Positions 1 through 12,017 of a stretch of DNA of 64,000 bases are shown here, one piece after another; the first letter of the stretch is position 1, and every line of letters starts with the position of its first letter. The notes below the pieces were generated by a model. That model saw only the letters and a program-made list of their open reading frames with translations, ran no database searches and was not told the origin of the DNA. The stretch covers positions 821,287-885,286 of the forward strand of contig NW_006920872.1 of assembly GCF_000417875.1 (NCBI RefSeq). The letters are read 5' to 3'. Both the position numbers and the translations under genes were made by a program. The stretch is from Pseudozyma flocculosa PF-1. Taxonomy: Eukaryota > Basidiomycota > Ustilaginomycetes > Ustilaginales > Ustilaginaceae.

Positions 1-3000
1 CGCTGCCGCCGCACGAGGCCCTCCCTCTGCCTGCATCGCAGCAACGGCAGCGACGCGCTCAAAGACGTCGTCGTAGAACGACTCGGCGAACTGCAGGTCG
101 TTGAGCGTGGCGACCGCACCCTCCCCCGCGCTTGGCGCCAGCTCGAGTGCCAGCACCATCGCCAGGTAAATGGGCAGGACGTACGCCTTGTCGAGCGTCA
201 GGCACTCCATGACGATCGTCCGCAGCAGCGCCTGGAAGCCTGCCCCCGCCGTCGTCGCTTCCTCCCTTGCCGCCGCCACGTCGCCGCACAGGCGCTCCAC
301 GAGCTCCTCGTGCTTGCCGCCGCTCGCAAAGCCATGCACCAGCTCGCGCAGGTCGTCCATCGACGGTCCCAGCCCGGCCGCCGCCCCTTGGCCCAGATCC
401 AGCGGCGCCGTGCCGAGCGACCTGGAAAAGATGCTCCGGCTGCCCAGCGGGTCGTCGCTGTACGAGAGGTAGCCCGTCTTGCGCTGCACGTGCAAGATGC
501 GAGAGTGGAGCAGCGTCTGGGCGTGCTGCACCGAGTCGGCCACCTGCAGCGATGTGGGCCAGTACCTCGCCGTGTTGGTCGAGACGCCGACGATCCGGTC
601 CAGGCTCGGCAGCAGCGTCGGCGCGAACCCGAGCGTCGACGTGCGGATGGCCGTCTCCTGGTCGGTCTCGTCGATGTGGGAGCCGTCGAGGCGGGTCTGG
701 ATGCGCATGGGCACGGCAGCTGCCTCGCCGCTCTCGACGTCCTTGGCGATCAGCAGGCGAGGCTCCGCCGCCAGCACCCACAGGTGGCGGAAGGCCTGGA
801 GGTGCGCGCGGTTGTCGGTGCTGCTGCCGGGGAAGCGCGGGAAAAAGGCGATCAGCAGCGCCGCGATCGCCGAGTCCGACGACCCCAGCGTCAGCCGGCC
901 TCCGCCGAGGAAGAGCAGGCCGATGGCCATGTGGGTGGCCATGTGCGAGCCGTAGCTGCGCTCCGAATCGACGTCGCCGTGCGCCATGCGCAGCGTCCGC
1001 AGCACCTCGAGGTCGCCGCTGCCCGCCACCACCGCCGCGAGCGAAACCGTGACCAGGTCGGCCGCAGCGCGCAGCGCAGACTGGCGGATCTTGGAAAAGT
1101 AGGTGAGCGCTGCGTGCGAGCGAGACGAGGGGCAAGGCCGATCGACAAGAAGCATCATCATCAGCACATGTCAGAGCGGCTTGCGAGCGCAAAAAAACCG
1201 GCAGCCACATGACGGCCGACGACCGATCACTCACCCTTGGTCTTGGCATCCCGGTTGAGCTGAGCCAGCTGCTGCAGCAGGCACGCGCGGGCGCGCGCGT
1301 CGTGTGAGCCGGCGTACTTGAGGCCCATGACGAAGCAGGCGCCCGCCTTCATGTTGATCGACGCCAGCTGCGCCGCCTCGGACAGCTCACGGCCCGCCTT
1401 GGCCCTGCCGACCCGCATCCACTCTGGCAGCACGCCCTCGATCCACTCGACCGAGCAGCGGATGTCGTCCCACAGTATGAGGTAGCGCGCCAGCACGCGC
1501 ACCAGCAGCACGTCCGGGCGGATGTAGTCGAGCAGCTCGTCGGTCGTCGGCAGCCAGAGGACGTCGGCAACGTCCCGGCGGTTGCTGCGCAGGAAGATGA
1601 GGCCCAGCGCCACGCTGGCCGGGATCGAGGTGAGGCTGAGGTCCGGATTGAGCTCCACCTTGACGGCGCTCGGCTTACGCTTGCTCCGCTGCATGTCGCC
1701 GAGGGAGCCGTTGATGAGCTGCTCGAGCTTGACGACGATGCGCTTGTCGGGCAGGCTGGCCATGCCGTCGCTCCTGCCTTTGCCCAGCATGATGAGCCCG
1801 AGCGCGAGGCCGGCCGACAGCGAGTAGGCCTCGCGATGCTGCGACTGGACGTCGGGGATCGGCGACTCGGCAGCCCCGATCTGCTGGAGCATCCGGCTCG
1901 CTGTCCAGCGATGGTTGCTGCCGAGGAAGACGAGGCCCATGGCCAGCAGCCCCGCCGTCTGGGTGAGGATCGACAGGTTGAGCGGCGCCGAGCCCGGCGG
2001 GAGGAAGGCGACGAGCTGCATGCCGAGCAGGTGGCGCGCGGCGGGGTCGCCCGTGCCCACGGCGGCGGCGGCCAGGCCCAGCAGGAAGCCGATGGTCAGC
2101 AGGTTGTGGCGGGCCTTGAGGTAGCGGAAGACGTGCACGGGCGTCAGCGCCGGCAGGTGCTTTGTGAGGCCGAGCCCAAACAGGAAGCCGGCGTGCTTGG
2201 CCGTGGGCTCTTCGCCGAGGTGCGAAAAGATCCACTTGGAATCGACCTTTGCGCCTTGCGGCACGCAGACCTCGAGGATCGAGGCGACGCCGTTGTGGAA
2301 CTCGGGCCACTCGAAGAGGGCGGCGTCGGCCTTGGCGTCGGGCTCGACGAGCGTGCCTCGAGGCACCACCTTGACGCCGAGGCACAGCGGGGGGATGTGC
2401 CACTTTTGCGTAGCGTGGAAGGGCCGTGAGGCCATGTAGAGCATGCCCCGACCGACGGGCACCGCCTTGGTCCTCTCGGTGATGGCGGCGACGGCGCGCG
2501 CGTGCTGCTCGAGCACCGCCGCCTCGGGCTGGTCTTCGACCTCGGGCACGTGGACGGTGCTGACGGTCGTCGTCTCGAGCATCCGGACGACGTCGGCGAG
2601 GCGGAAGTCGCGGTTGAAGATGAGGGCGCACAGCGGGTCGAGGTGCGAGCGCCTCGGCATGGTGCGGAGCAGCTTGTGCGACACGGCCTGCTCGAGGTCG
2701 GTGCTGTAGCCCGTGGTGCGCGCCAGCAGGTGCATGGCCAGGTCGGTCCGATGGACCAGCCGGAACGCCTCCGCGGACCAGCGCATCGGAGGGTCGAGTT
2801 GCGAGCTGCGGATCGCCTCGAGCAGCGGCAACGCCAACCCGAGCGGTAGACTTCGCACCTCGTCGTGGCCGACGCCGAGCGAGATCATCCGCTCCACGAC
2901 GCGGTGCGCCACCGGCGCCGCCTGGCCTTGGACGGGCGCAAAGAGAGCGTAGAGCTCGAGCAGCTGCGACGTCCTGCCGCAGACATCGAGCAGCACCTCG

Positions 3001-6000
3001 TGCGTCGCGGAGGGTACGACGCTGCGAGCGACCTCGCGCGCAAGGTCGGCGATGGTCGCCTTGGTCTTGCCCTTTAGCTGTCGAGACAGCGTCTCGTAGA
3101 CGTCGAACGGTGCGGCATTGGCCTCGGCCCTCGGATCTGCCGTCTGGCCGTCAACTGGGCAGGCGGGCGGCGCCTGCGACGACGATGGGGCGACGAGCTT
3201 CCAATAGTCGAGCCAGCTGTCGAGCCCGCAAGCCGATGCCACCTGGACGAGCAGCCGCACCAGTCGCGGCAGGTCGGACGTGGCCGCGATCGAGTCGAGC
3301 CGGCTCTCCTGCGCGAGCAGGTGGAGGACGGCGGCGACGGTGCGCCGGTCGTACGACGTGAGGCTGACGGGCTTGGGTGCGGCGTTCGTGCTCGACGCTG
3401 GTCCCTCCCCTGCAGGCAGCTGTCTCCACCCGGCAAAGATGTCGTTGTCGCCCTCTTCCGCATGCGACAGCGACATGGCCAATCGATCTAGGGGAGCGAT
3501 GCCCGTCGCCTCAGCGGCCCCGGACTGGACGGCGGAGCTGCCTCCGAGCACCTGCACAAGCGTCTCCCAGTCCTGACCCGGCAGAGGCGGGCCCTGCTGC
3601 TCCTGGGGCTTGTCCAGGCCAAAGCGATTGGCGATCCAGGCGCCCTTTAACGAAGCGTACGCGCCGGGCGGCAGCATCGCCGAGAGAAGCCGGAGCGTGC
3701 GTTGGGTCAGCGAGCAGCGCGGCTCGAAGTCGAGGTCGACCTGCACCGCGTCGTCGTGCTCGGCGAAGTGGAGCCGCAGCGTGGTGCCTTGCACTGACGA
3801 GACATGGCGGATGGTCGAAGATATTGCCAGCGTCTCGTTCTTGGGGCTGCGCTGCCGCCCGATCGACCACCTCCTCCAGGCTCCCAGCTTGAGCGGCCCC
3901 TGCCCGCGCCCTGCCGGGCCGATCCAGAGCGACAGCGAGTTGTCGGGATCCACGACGACGACGCCGCTGGCTACGCCGCCCTGGGACGGGAGCACTGCGA
4001 CCATGGCCGTGTCCAGCACCGGCAGCGCAGACGACGCCTCCGGCTTGCCCGAGTGCAGAGCCCGGCGGGTGCGGCCCCCCTCGGCGGCGAAACTGCGCCA
4101 CCGCACCAGGCGGCAGAAGGTCTGGCCCAGGGCTGGCACCGAGATGTAGAGGTGGACTGGGCTGTCGCTGGCCGCAGAGAAGCGCGCCACCTTGACGTCG
4201 ATCTTCTGGCAACTGTCGGCGCTGTTGAGGCCCGCCGCCGGGATCTCTTCGAGCAGCGCGACGGTGGCGAAGCTGCGGGCAAAGTTGTCCAGGTCGGCCA
4301 GACCGCCAAGGGGGTCGGACTCGGCCGAGCGAGACGACGAGTCGTTGGCGTCGAGCGCCTCCGGCTCGTAGGCGCCCAGCTTGCCTGTGCTCGGACCGGC
4401 CGCAGGGTACGAGGTGAGATCGAAGTTGTCGATGCTGGCGTCGGGCCGCGGCATCGACATCGACAGGCGCGTCCTCGCCGCGGGCGTTCGGGCCGCCGTG
4501 CCCGGCTGTCGCGTCGTGGTGCGCGGCCCGGCATAGGGCGTCCTGACCGCCTGCGAGCTCCTGCGCAGGCGGGCCGAGGAGGGCACCCGCACGCTGACGT
4601 TGCCGTTGGTCAGCTCACCCAGCATCGCCTCCTGGGTGAGGGCCTGGCTCTGCCTCCGCAGGCCGTCGACGGTCTGCGATACGTTGCCGTTCATGGTCCG
4701 ATCCCTCGCCAGGGCACCGACCTCGTCGGCCCGGCTGGCCATCCGACGCTCGTTGTTGCCGGCGTGCATCGCGCTGATGCGGCGGCTGCGGCCGCTGGGG
4801 TCGCGGCCCATGGGCACCGACTTGGTGCTGGACCGCCTCTCGAGCTCGATCCGCCCGCTCTTGCGCGTCGAGGGCAGGCCCCTTCCGATGCCTCGCGCCA
4901 ACGAGCTCTGCGGATCGACGCCTGTTTCGTCCGGCCTGGCCGTCGTCGATGGACCGGCCGAGGACGAGTCCTGTGCGGCGACGAGATCGAGCTTCATGTC
5001 GATCGACTGCGAGCCCGGGAGGTCGCTGGAGCCCTGAGTGCCGGCGGCGAGGCGCGACGAGAGGATGATCGAGGTGGACATGGGCCGCGTGGGAGTCTCG
5101 GAGAACGCGTAGATGCGGATCGAGCGGGTGCGGTGGCTCGCGGTCACCAGCACCGGCAGCGGCGACTGCTCGGTGCACTGCGAGACAAACACAATGGCCT
5201 CGTCGACGTCGGTGAAGGGCGTTGCGGGGCCGTGGACAAAGTGGGCGCCATCCGAGCCCCCGCTTGTATTCACCGATTCAGAGATCTGAGGATAGCGATC
5301 GACCTGGGCCAGTTCGTCAAAGGGTCGTCGCAGGTGGAAGGCCATGGGGAGGATGGTGGACGCCAGCTGGTCCTCGTCGTCTTCGTCGATGTCCATGTCC
5401 ATGTCCATATCTCCGCCAGACGGCATGTAGGGACCAAAGTCCGGAGTCTGCGGGTCGAGCATCGAGGCGGCCACGTTGGGGAAGGGGTAGCCCATGCCCG
5501 AGGCGGACGAGGATGCGTCGCGATGGTCGTCGAAACGACGGTGCTGGCGCTGCAGGCGGTCGGCGATCTCGACGTCCTCGTTCTCGGTCTGCCTCTGGAT
5601 GAACAGGCCGACGGGCATGGGAAAGGCGCGCGCGGGCCGGAAGGGCAGGTCGATGCGATGCTCCTCGCCACGGCGCGGGATGTGGAGCAGGAGCCCCTGC
5701 TGGAAGAAGATGCAGAGGGTGCGCTCGAGATGGGCCGACTCTGGGTCGTGCGAGGCGCGGAGGCCATCGCGGTTGGTCGCGCCACTGGCGGATTGGTGGG
5801 AGCGATGTCTCTGTAGCGCCGAAAACGCGCCGCGGGTGCGTAGAAGAGTGCGGGCTGCCACCTGCTGGTCGGCAGGAGAACGAGGGGCGGCGGCGCTCGA
5901 GGGTCGCTTGCCGGGGGCGCGCTCGATGGGGTCCGGGCTGTCGACCTCCATCCAAGTCCAGAATGCCTGCAGGATGGGTTCCGGAAACGTGAACGTGCGG

Positions 6001-6353
6001 ACCACCTTGCAGCCGCGGGACCAGGTGAGGACACCATCGCGCCAGCAGAGCTCGGTCAGGGCAGTGTCGGGCGGCGAATGTTGGAGGCGGCGAAGGCGGC
6101 TAGGACCGGCGTCGCAGCCGTGAGCATGTGCTGGGGCGATATGAACGTCGTCAGTGGTGAATCGGCCTTGGGTGGTGACTTTTGCCTCGGCCCTGATGTG
6201 GCGCAGGCGGTTGACGAGGTTTGACGATGAGGGGCCGAGGGCGTCGGCGATTTCAGCGTCGAGGGCGTGGTCATGGTCGTTGCCGTGGCTGAGGCGAGCT
6301 CGATGACCCTCGACGATGTGCTGCGTGACGAGCTCTGCGGTCGAGGAGGCCAT
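1..6353 (-). CDS. APC1: Anaphase-promoting complex subunit 1 (partial, C-terminus off window)
   Basis: Large scaffold subunit of the anaphase-promoting complex/cyclosome, the nuclear E3 ubiquitin ligase that triggers anaphase and mitotic exit. Exon 1 is 6353..1235 and encodes 1706 codons plus one base. A 125-bp intron (1234..1110, GTGAGT..GCAG) follows, and exon 2 runs from 1109 off the left edge. Joining them gives a G|CG codon and the characteristic APC1 C-terminal segment with YGSHMATHMAIGLLFLGGG followed by AFFPRFP. Before the intron, residues of about 1400-1650 carry the proteasome/cyclosome (PC) repeat pattern of alternating hydrophobic helices (for example GLALGLIMLGKG, VALGLIFLRSN). 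The N-terminal half holds a WD40-like region interrupted by long Ser/Arg-rich, probably phosphorylated insertions. The ATG at 6353 is the first in frame and is followed by an APC1-like N-terminus. Long open frames on the opposite strand are antisense shadows. Confidence 0.93.
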
Positions 6354-6980
6354 GGCGGCAGAGGGAAGGCGTCTGGCAGCCCGATGACGCCGCGTGTTGG
6401 ACGAAGAGACGCGGGTTGTTGTCTAGGGTGTGCAAGTGCAGGTGAGTGTTACTGGTCCCGCCATCATCCCGGCGAGATCGAGAGGCAGGCGGCGGCGGTG
6501 CGATGGCAGAAGCTCGAGGCACGAGGCGCAAGCAGTAGTAGTGTGTGGTAGTGGGGAGCGAGAAGGATGGTCGTGGTCGTGGTCGTGGTGGAAGAGAGAA
6601 GCCAAGCGACACCAGTAGCAGCCGGCGGCGGCATCCAGGTGGAGAAACCGCCGCGGGCGAGACCAACACCTGCCGCCTTCAAGCCTCCGCCTCGAAATTC
6701 GGCTCTCGGCCAGGCGACGCCTCGCAAACGCCGCCGCGCCAACGGCTTCGACGCGTCCCCGCAGAGACCAACAAGAGGGCAGGCATGGCCGCGCCGCCAC
6801 GCTCCCGATCCAGCCAGGCTCATCGTACCAGATGCAGCAGCACAGCCTCACGTCCTCGCACACGACAGTCTGCGGCTGGAACGGTACGGCGCTTTCACAA
6901 TTCATCTAGGACGCGATTCGGGGCCGACGCCGGCGCACCAACCTCGGCGAGCGCTCATGCCTCCAGGCCACGCTGTGGAC
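6354..6980. other. Spacer: APC1 5' region and UBX-gene 3' region
   Basis: No convincing gene. It holds the upstream region of APC1 (read leftwards) and the 3' flank of the UBX gene. Several open frames exist but none has a recognisable domain. Confidence 0.6.
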
Positions 6981-8974
6981 CTAGGCGGCCGAGGCCTCGA
7001 GCGCCGCGTTGGGCACCAGGCCCAGCTCTCGCAGCGTCTTGGCGCCGTCCGACGCCTCGAAAAACTTGCGCGGGAACGTCGTCGAGAACTGCAGTCGTCG
7101 CACGGGATGCAGAGCAAGAACCAGACGCCGTCAGCTGGATGTCGGTCTTGGATCTGCCTGCCTGCCTGCCTGCCTGCCCGTCTGCCTGCCTGTCTGCCTG
7201 CCTGCCTGCCCGCCTGCCTGTCTGCCCGCCAGCAGTAAGGCTCCCCACGTCAAAGCCGCTGCTACTCACCTTGAGCTTGGTCGCCGCGCCAGCCTTGCCG
7301 TCGGCCCGCACCTTGTCCTCGACCTCCTGCAGCGTGGCGTCGGCGCTCATCGTGCCCATCCACATGCCGCCGGGCGCTCGCACTCGCAGCCGCGCCTCGT
7401 TCGACGTGCTGGTCGATGCCTGCGGGCCAGCGCTGGCGGCCAGCGCAGCGGCGCTCGGACCCGTAGCAGGGGTGGCGGCCACCGTGGCCGGCGTCTTGCC
7501 CTCGCGCATAGCCTTGTCGGCCGCAGCCTTGGCGGCCCGCTCGCGCTTGTCGGCCTCGATCTGCGCCTTGACCTTGGCCTTGAAGGCGGCCTGTTTCAAG
7601 GTGAGCGATGAGGGGATGGCAGCGAGGCGGTCAGCGCGAGGTCGCTGGATGCGCCAGCTCCTACCGGGACCGATACCGGCGGCTCCACTCGGACCGCTGG
7701 CTCACCTCTTCGGCCTTCTCCTTTCGCTTCCTCTCGGCCTCCTTAATTTGCTCTGTGGGGCGGGCGGTGGACAAGGTCGGGTCGTTGTTCGTCGGCGCTG
7801 CCAGTCAGCACATGCGGGCAGGGCCGAGAAAGTGGGAACAGTCTGCGCCCTTACCTTTGCGCTTCATCTCCTCGCGGATCTCGCCCATGTCCTGGCCGGC
7901 CTTGCGGCGGATCTGAATGGCGATGAGAGGACAGGTGCAAGCTGGATCAACAGTCGGCGAGCCCGCTCATGGATCGACGCGGGCGTGTCGACATCGACAC
8001 GTTCGGCGGCTCACCTTTTCGTTGGCCTTTGCCTCTTCGGCATCGACCTTGCTCTGGGTGGCCCTCTTTGCGGCGAGCTTGGCCTTGACTGCGGGCGCGG
8101 TGTGGAAGAAGGAGGCGATCAGAGGCGGAGCGGACAGGGTCAGCAACCGCGGCAGGCTAGCGAAGTTGATGTTCTGGGCATGCATGCACTCACGCTCCTC
8201 GAGTCGAGCCTTCTTCTCCTCTTCAGTCAGCGGCTTGATCTGTGAAAAGGGCGGCGGGGGCGGCGTCAGAAGAGCATGCAAGGTGAGCAGCATTGAGCAC
8301 GGCTGTCGGGATGGGTAGAGTGAGCGCGGGCCGGTGTTCTGGGGCACGTACCTCTTCCGTGCTCTCCTCGAACGACGTGTGGCCCGACTTTTCGGCGTGG
8401 TAGGAGGCAAAGGCGGCCGACTTGAGAATCTTTCCGCACTCTGTGCACTTGATGGATTTGGCCTCTCCGACGTCGTTGACCATGTTGTCGCCGGCCTGCT
8501 GGCCCTTTTTGGCGATCATGTCGGCGAGGGCCGCCTGGTCCTCGGCGTCGTACTGCGGGGCGGGCGCGAATGGGGCGACGAGGAAGAGCGAGCAGGTGCA
8601 GTGAGGCGGTGACAGGCATTGAGCGGGGAGGAGACGGGTCAGCTGCGGCGAGATGGAATTGACGCGAAGAGGGCGGGGCGTGGGTGCTTACCTCGTCGTC
8701 GTCGGCGGCCGAAGAGTTGGTAGCCTGCTGCTGGGGCTGGGACTTGTAGTCCTTGGGCATGGGCTTGTCCTGATTTGCCTCGAGATGGTCGAGGGCGGAC
8801 TGGAGGCCCTTGCTGCCGGTGGCGTAGAGGGCCCAGTCGACGCGCTCGGGCGCAAAGCCCATGTCGAGGACTGGCGGGTGGCGCGAGGCTGGGCAGTCAG
8901 CAGAGCGGAATGCAGGGACGTGGCAGTAGCAAGGCGGCGGGCCACGCCTACTCACGCATCTGACGGTCGCCCAT
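6981..8974 (-). CDS. UBA/UBX-domain protein, SAKS1/UBXN1-like Cdc48 cofactor
   Basis: Likely ubiquitin-binding adaptor of the Cdc48/p97 ATPase in protein quality control. Nine exons join in frame: 8974..8956, 8870..8692, 8552..8352, 8239..8194, 8088..8015, 7912..7855, 7752..7706, 7590..7270, 7088..6981, giving 350 residues. The N-terminus (MGDRQMLLDMGF, then a helix ending ALDHLEANQD) is a UBA domain. The middle has a C2H2-like finger (CTECGKIL...YHAEKSGH) and a long charged coiled coil (RKAGQDMGEIREEMKRK). The C-terminal UBX domain starts at LRVRAPGGMW and ends FSTTFPRKFF...LRELGLVPNAAL. This UBA, finger, coiled coil, UBX order is that of animal SAKS1/UBXN1. The last intron (7269..7089) is filled with CTGC-type repeats. 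The gene is divergent from the DML1 gene. The function is family knowledge; the exon structure was read by eye. Confidence 0.88.
7154..7230. repeat. CTGC/CTGT tetranucleotide repeat inside an intron
   Basis: An imperfect run of CTGC units with CCGC and TGTC variants fills about 77 bp of the 181-bp last intron of the UBX gene. It makes spurious long open frames on both strands. Confidence 0.85.
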
Positions 8975-9391
8975 GGTGATAGGAGGGGAGATACAGTGGA
9001 AAGCGAGGGGAGAGTTCTGAGCAGGGGCTGAGTGCGAGTGCGAGTGCGAGTGCGAGTGCGAGTGCGAGTGCGAGTGCGAGTGCGAGTGCTTGATGGTGGT
9101 GGCAGAGGGGTGAGTCGTCGTGGTGGTCGTCGTGGTCAGAGGTAGAGGCAGCGGCCACGTCAGGATGTCGTGTGGAGGCCGCGCAGGCCATCCGGGGAGA
9201 GAGGCAGAGAGGCAGAAGCAGAGCGACAAAGGCAGGACAGAGGGCGCGTGCGCACGTCGGCCTTTTCACTCGCAATTTCAGAGGGCGCCATTGGGGGGTT
9301 CTTCTTCCCTCCCAGCCTCGACCCTCGCCACTCGGCCTCTCTTCGACATCGACATTCAGCCGCTGCTCGCCGGCCCGCCACCTCTATCGCC
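8975..9391. promoter_or_regulatory. Divergent promoter region between UBX and DML1 genes
   Basis: 417 bp separate the two start codons, which are transcribed outwards, so this must serve as a shared promoter and 5' UTR region. It contains a perfect hexanucleotide array at 9030..9089. I see no clear TATA box. Confidence 0.6.
9030..9089. repeat. (GAGTGC)10 hexanucleotide microsatellite
   Basis: Ten perfect tandem copies of GAGTGC lie inside the divergent promoter, 56 bp from the start of the range that drives the UBX gene. Confidence 0.95.
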
Positions 9392-11901
9392 ATGTCGCAG
9401 AGGGAGATCATCTACCTCTCCTTTGGCCCCTATGCAAACCACATCGCAACCCACTTCTGGAACCAGCAGCAGTCCTACTTCACCTACGGCGGCAACGACC
9501 ACGGCGGCGACGGCAACGACCACGACGGCGACGACGACCGCGACCACGACAATGACCCCCTGATCGACCACGACGCCTCCTTCAAGGCAGGCAAGGGCGC
9601 ACACGGACAGGACACCTACAGCCCGCGCACCCTCATCTTCGAGACCCAGCAGGAGCTCGGAAGCCTCCGCAAACTCAACCCGCTCTACCAGTCTTTCCAC
9701 CTCGACGGACACGACGAGGGGCAGGATCACAACGAGCTGCTCCGACAGCTCGCAAGCCACCCGGTCGCGACCTGGAACAGCCCAGCCCAGGTACACGGCT
9801 CCCAGCCCGTACCAAAGAGCCGGTACCAGAAGAGGCTCGAGCTCGAGGACCAGGGCTACGACTACGACTCCGAAGAAGACGACGACGAGGACGAAGCCGA
9901 CGACGCCGACGGCGGCAACGCAGACCGGCCTGCCGATGCAGACCAGGGCGGCGCCTCAGCAACGCCGACACCGGCGTCCAAGCAGACGGCCCGGCATGCC
10001 GCCCGCTTCCGCTTCTGGTCCGACCATTCGCGCGTCTACTACCACCCAAAGTCGCTCATCACCGTCGGCGGCCAGCTCATGGCGCCCATGCTCGGCTCCT
10101 ACAACGGCGACGGCGACGGCGACGACGTCCAGGACGGCCGCACCCGCTTCGAGCGCTTCGAGCAGGGCCACGCCTTTTTCAAGCAGCTCGAGCGCGAGTC
10201 GGACACGCTCGACGACAACCTGCGCTGGTTTGCAGAGGACAGCGACCTGCTCCAGGGCTTCCAGCACGTCGTCAACACCTCGGACGCCTTTGGAGGCCTC
10301 GGCACCGCCTACGTCGACGCCATCCACGACGACTTCCCAAAGGCCACCCAGCTCGTCTTTGGCGCAGCCTGGGGCGCCGAGGCGGCGGCCCGTGACGACA
10401 ACGACGACGGCGGCAGCGGCGCTGCGACAGCGGCGCGCCTGGCACGGCTGCGCAGGATGAACAACGCCCTCGCGCTCGCATCGCTCGCCGAGAGCTCCGC
10501 CCTCTTTGTACCGCTGCGCGCCCCCACCTCGACCGAGACCACGCCGGGGCTCCCGCAAAAGGGGGGCTGGGCCGAGCACCTGGGCCGCATCGACCTCGCC
10601 GACATGCACCACGCCAGTGCGCTCGTGTCCGCGCACCTCGAGACGGCCACGCTGGGCAGCCGGTGAGTGTCGTGTCGTGCCTCGCCGTCGACGAAGCTTG
10701 CCCGAAGCGTCCGGATGAGGCGAATGACTGACCTCCCTCCCGTCTTCTGAACCTCCCTTGAGCGGTGGTGCAGGCTACGATCGCGGCCCGAGTCGATAGC
10801 GTCGCTCGTCTCGCGCCTCAACTGGCGGCGAGACACCAAGATCGCGCACCTGGGCGGCTGCATGCCGTGTCCCATCTCGTCTTCCTCCTCATCTGCATCC
10901 TCGTCATCATCGGCACCAGCACAACCGCTCGACCCGATCGAAGCGCTGCTCGCCTCGCGCGGCTACGGATCGCGCGATCGGGACCGCGGCCGCGCGCGCG
11001 GTCCCACCGAGTCGATGGCGGAACGGGCAGCGCGCGGGGCCAAGCAGCTCGAGGCGGGCTGGATCGACCTCTCCGTCGACGACGACGCGCGCGTCAGGCG
11101 GCGCGACCGCGTGCTCCACGGCGTCAGGCGGCCGTACGCGGCTAGCGTCATGGCGCGCGACGACGACGCCGACAATGTCCGGCCCATCCTCGGGGCGGTG
11201 GATGCGTTCGTCAAGCTGAGGGAGCCGCTGGGTCAAGGGTGAGTTAGAAGTGCCTTTCCAAGCCGGTCGACGCCGTCGAACGACGGCGTTCAAAGCCGTC
11301 GAATCGCAGTGCTGCCCTCGCAGAGCCAGCCATGCTGACGACGAACGCTTCTCGTCCTTGATCCCGTATCGATCCCGACCCCCCTCCTCGTCGCCTACGA
11401 CGACGACGACGACGACGCAGGCTGTACACGATGCAGCCGTACAACCTACCCACGTCTTTTCCGCGCATCTTTACCTCTCTCGATGCGTCGGGCCGCGCAA
11501 CAACGGCGGCAGGTCCAGGAGGGGCGGGAGGAAGTACGCGACCGCGGAGCGTGCCCGTCGTCTCGTCGCTCTCGACAGTGTCGACGACGCGGTTCCTCCT
11601 GCGCCGTGCGCGGCAGACGCTGTCCGAGGCGATAGGGGGACACGATCCGCTCTTCACGTACGGTCTCGGTTCGCCCTCGTCGGCGGCGGGGGCCGGTGCG
11701 GCATCCAACGACGAGAACGACGGTGTCGTCGGAGGAAGGGACGGGTTAAAGGAGATCCGGGAGAGGATCGAAGACCTCCTCGCCGTTTATACCGGTGATG
11801 AACCCGCGGATGATGCAGACGAGGATGGGGGGGAGGGTGTGGGGACCGACGAGGAGTATGAGATGCAGACGCGGCAGGAGGACGAGGAGTGGGATCTCTG
11901 A
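9392..11901 (+). CDS. DML1: Misato/DML1-family tubulin-like protein
   Basis: Misato/Dml1 proteins are tubulin-FtsZ-related proteins tied to mitochondrial DNA inheritance and mitochondrial morphology. Three exons join in frame: 9392..10662, 10774..11238 and 11421..11901, giving about 738 residues. Both introns are GTGAGT..CAG. The N-terminus MSQREIIYLSFGPYANHIAT..FWN is the diagnostic Misato segment. Further matches are the tubulin-like stretch around GGLGTAYVDAIHDDFPKA (encoded near 10290) and the motif LGGCMPCP followed by LYTMQPYNLPTSFPRIF across intron 2. The protein is longer than usual for the family because of acidic Gly/Asp/His-rich inserts near residues 30-60 and 155-190 and a Ser/Glu-rich C-terminus. 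The ATG at 9392 starts the conserved segment directly. Confidence 0.9.
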
Positions 11902-12017
11902 TCTGTCGATTGGGCAGCCGAACGCGGCAGGGGTGGCATGGTCGGTGTCGATGGCGAATGGCGATGTAGAGCAGGTCTAAAGAGCAATGGGCGAGCAGGC
12001 ATAGGACTCGGGTCCGT
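11902..12017. other. Short convergent 3' spacer
   Basis: 116 bp between two convergent genes. It must hold both 3' ends. No distinct terminator signal was recognised. Confidence 0.6.

Noticed and set aside
3804..5816. 670-codon open frame on the plus strand opposite APC1
   Set aside because: Antisense shadow of a well-conserved gene in GC-rich DNA; no domain of its own.
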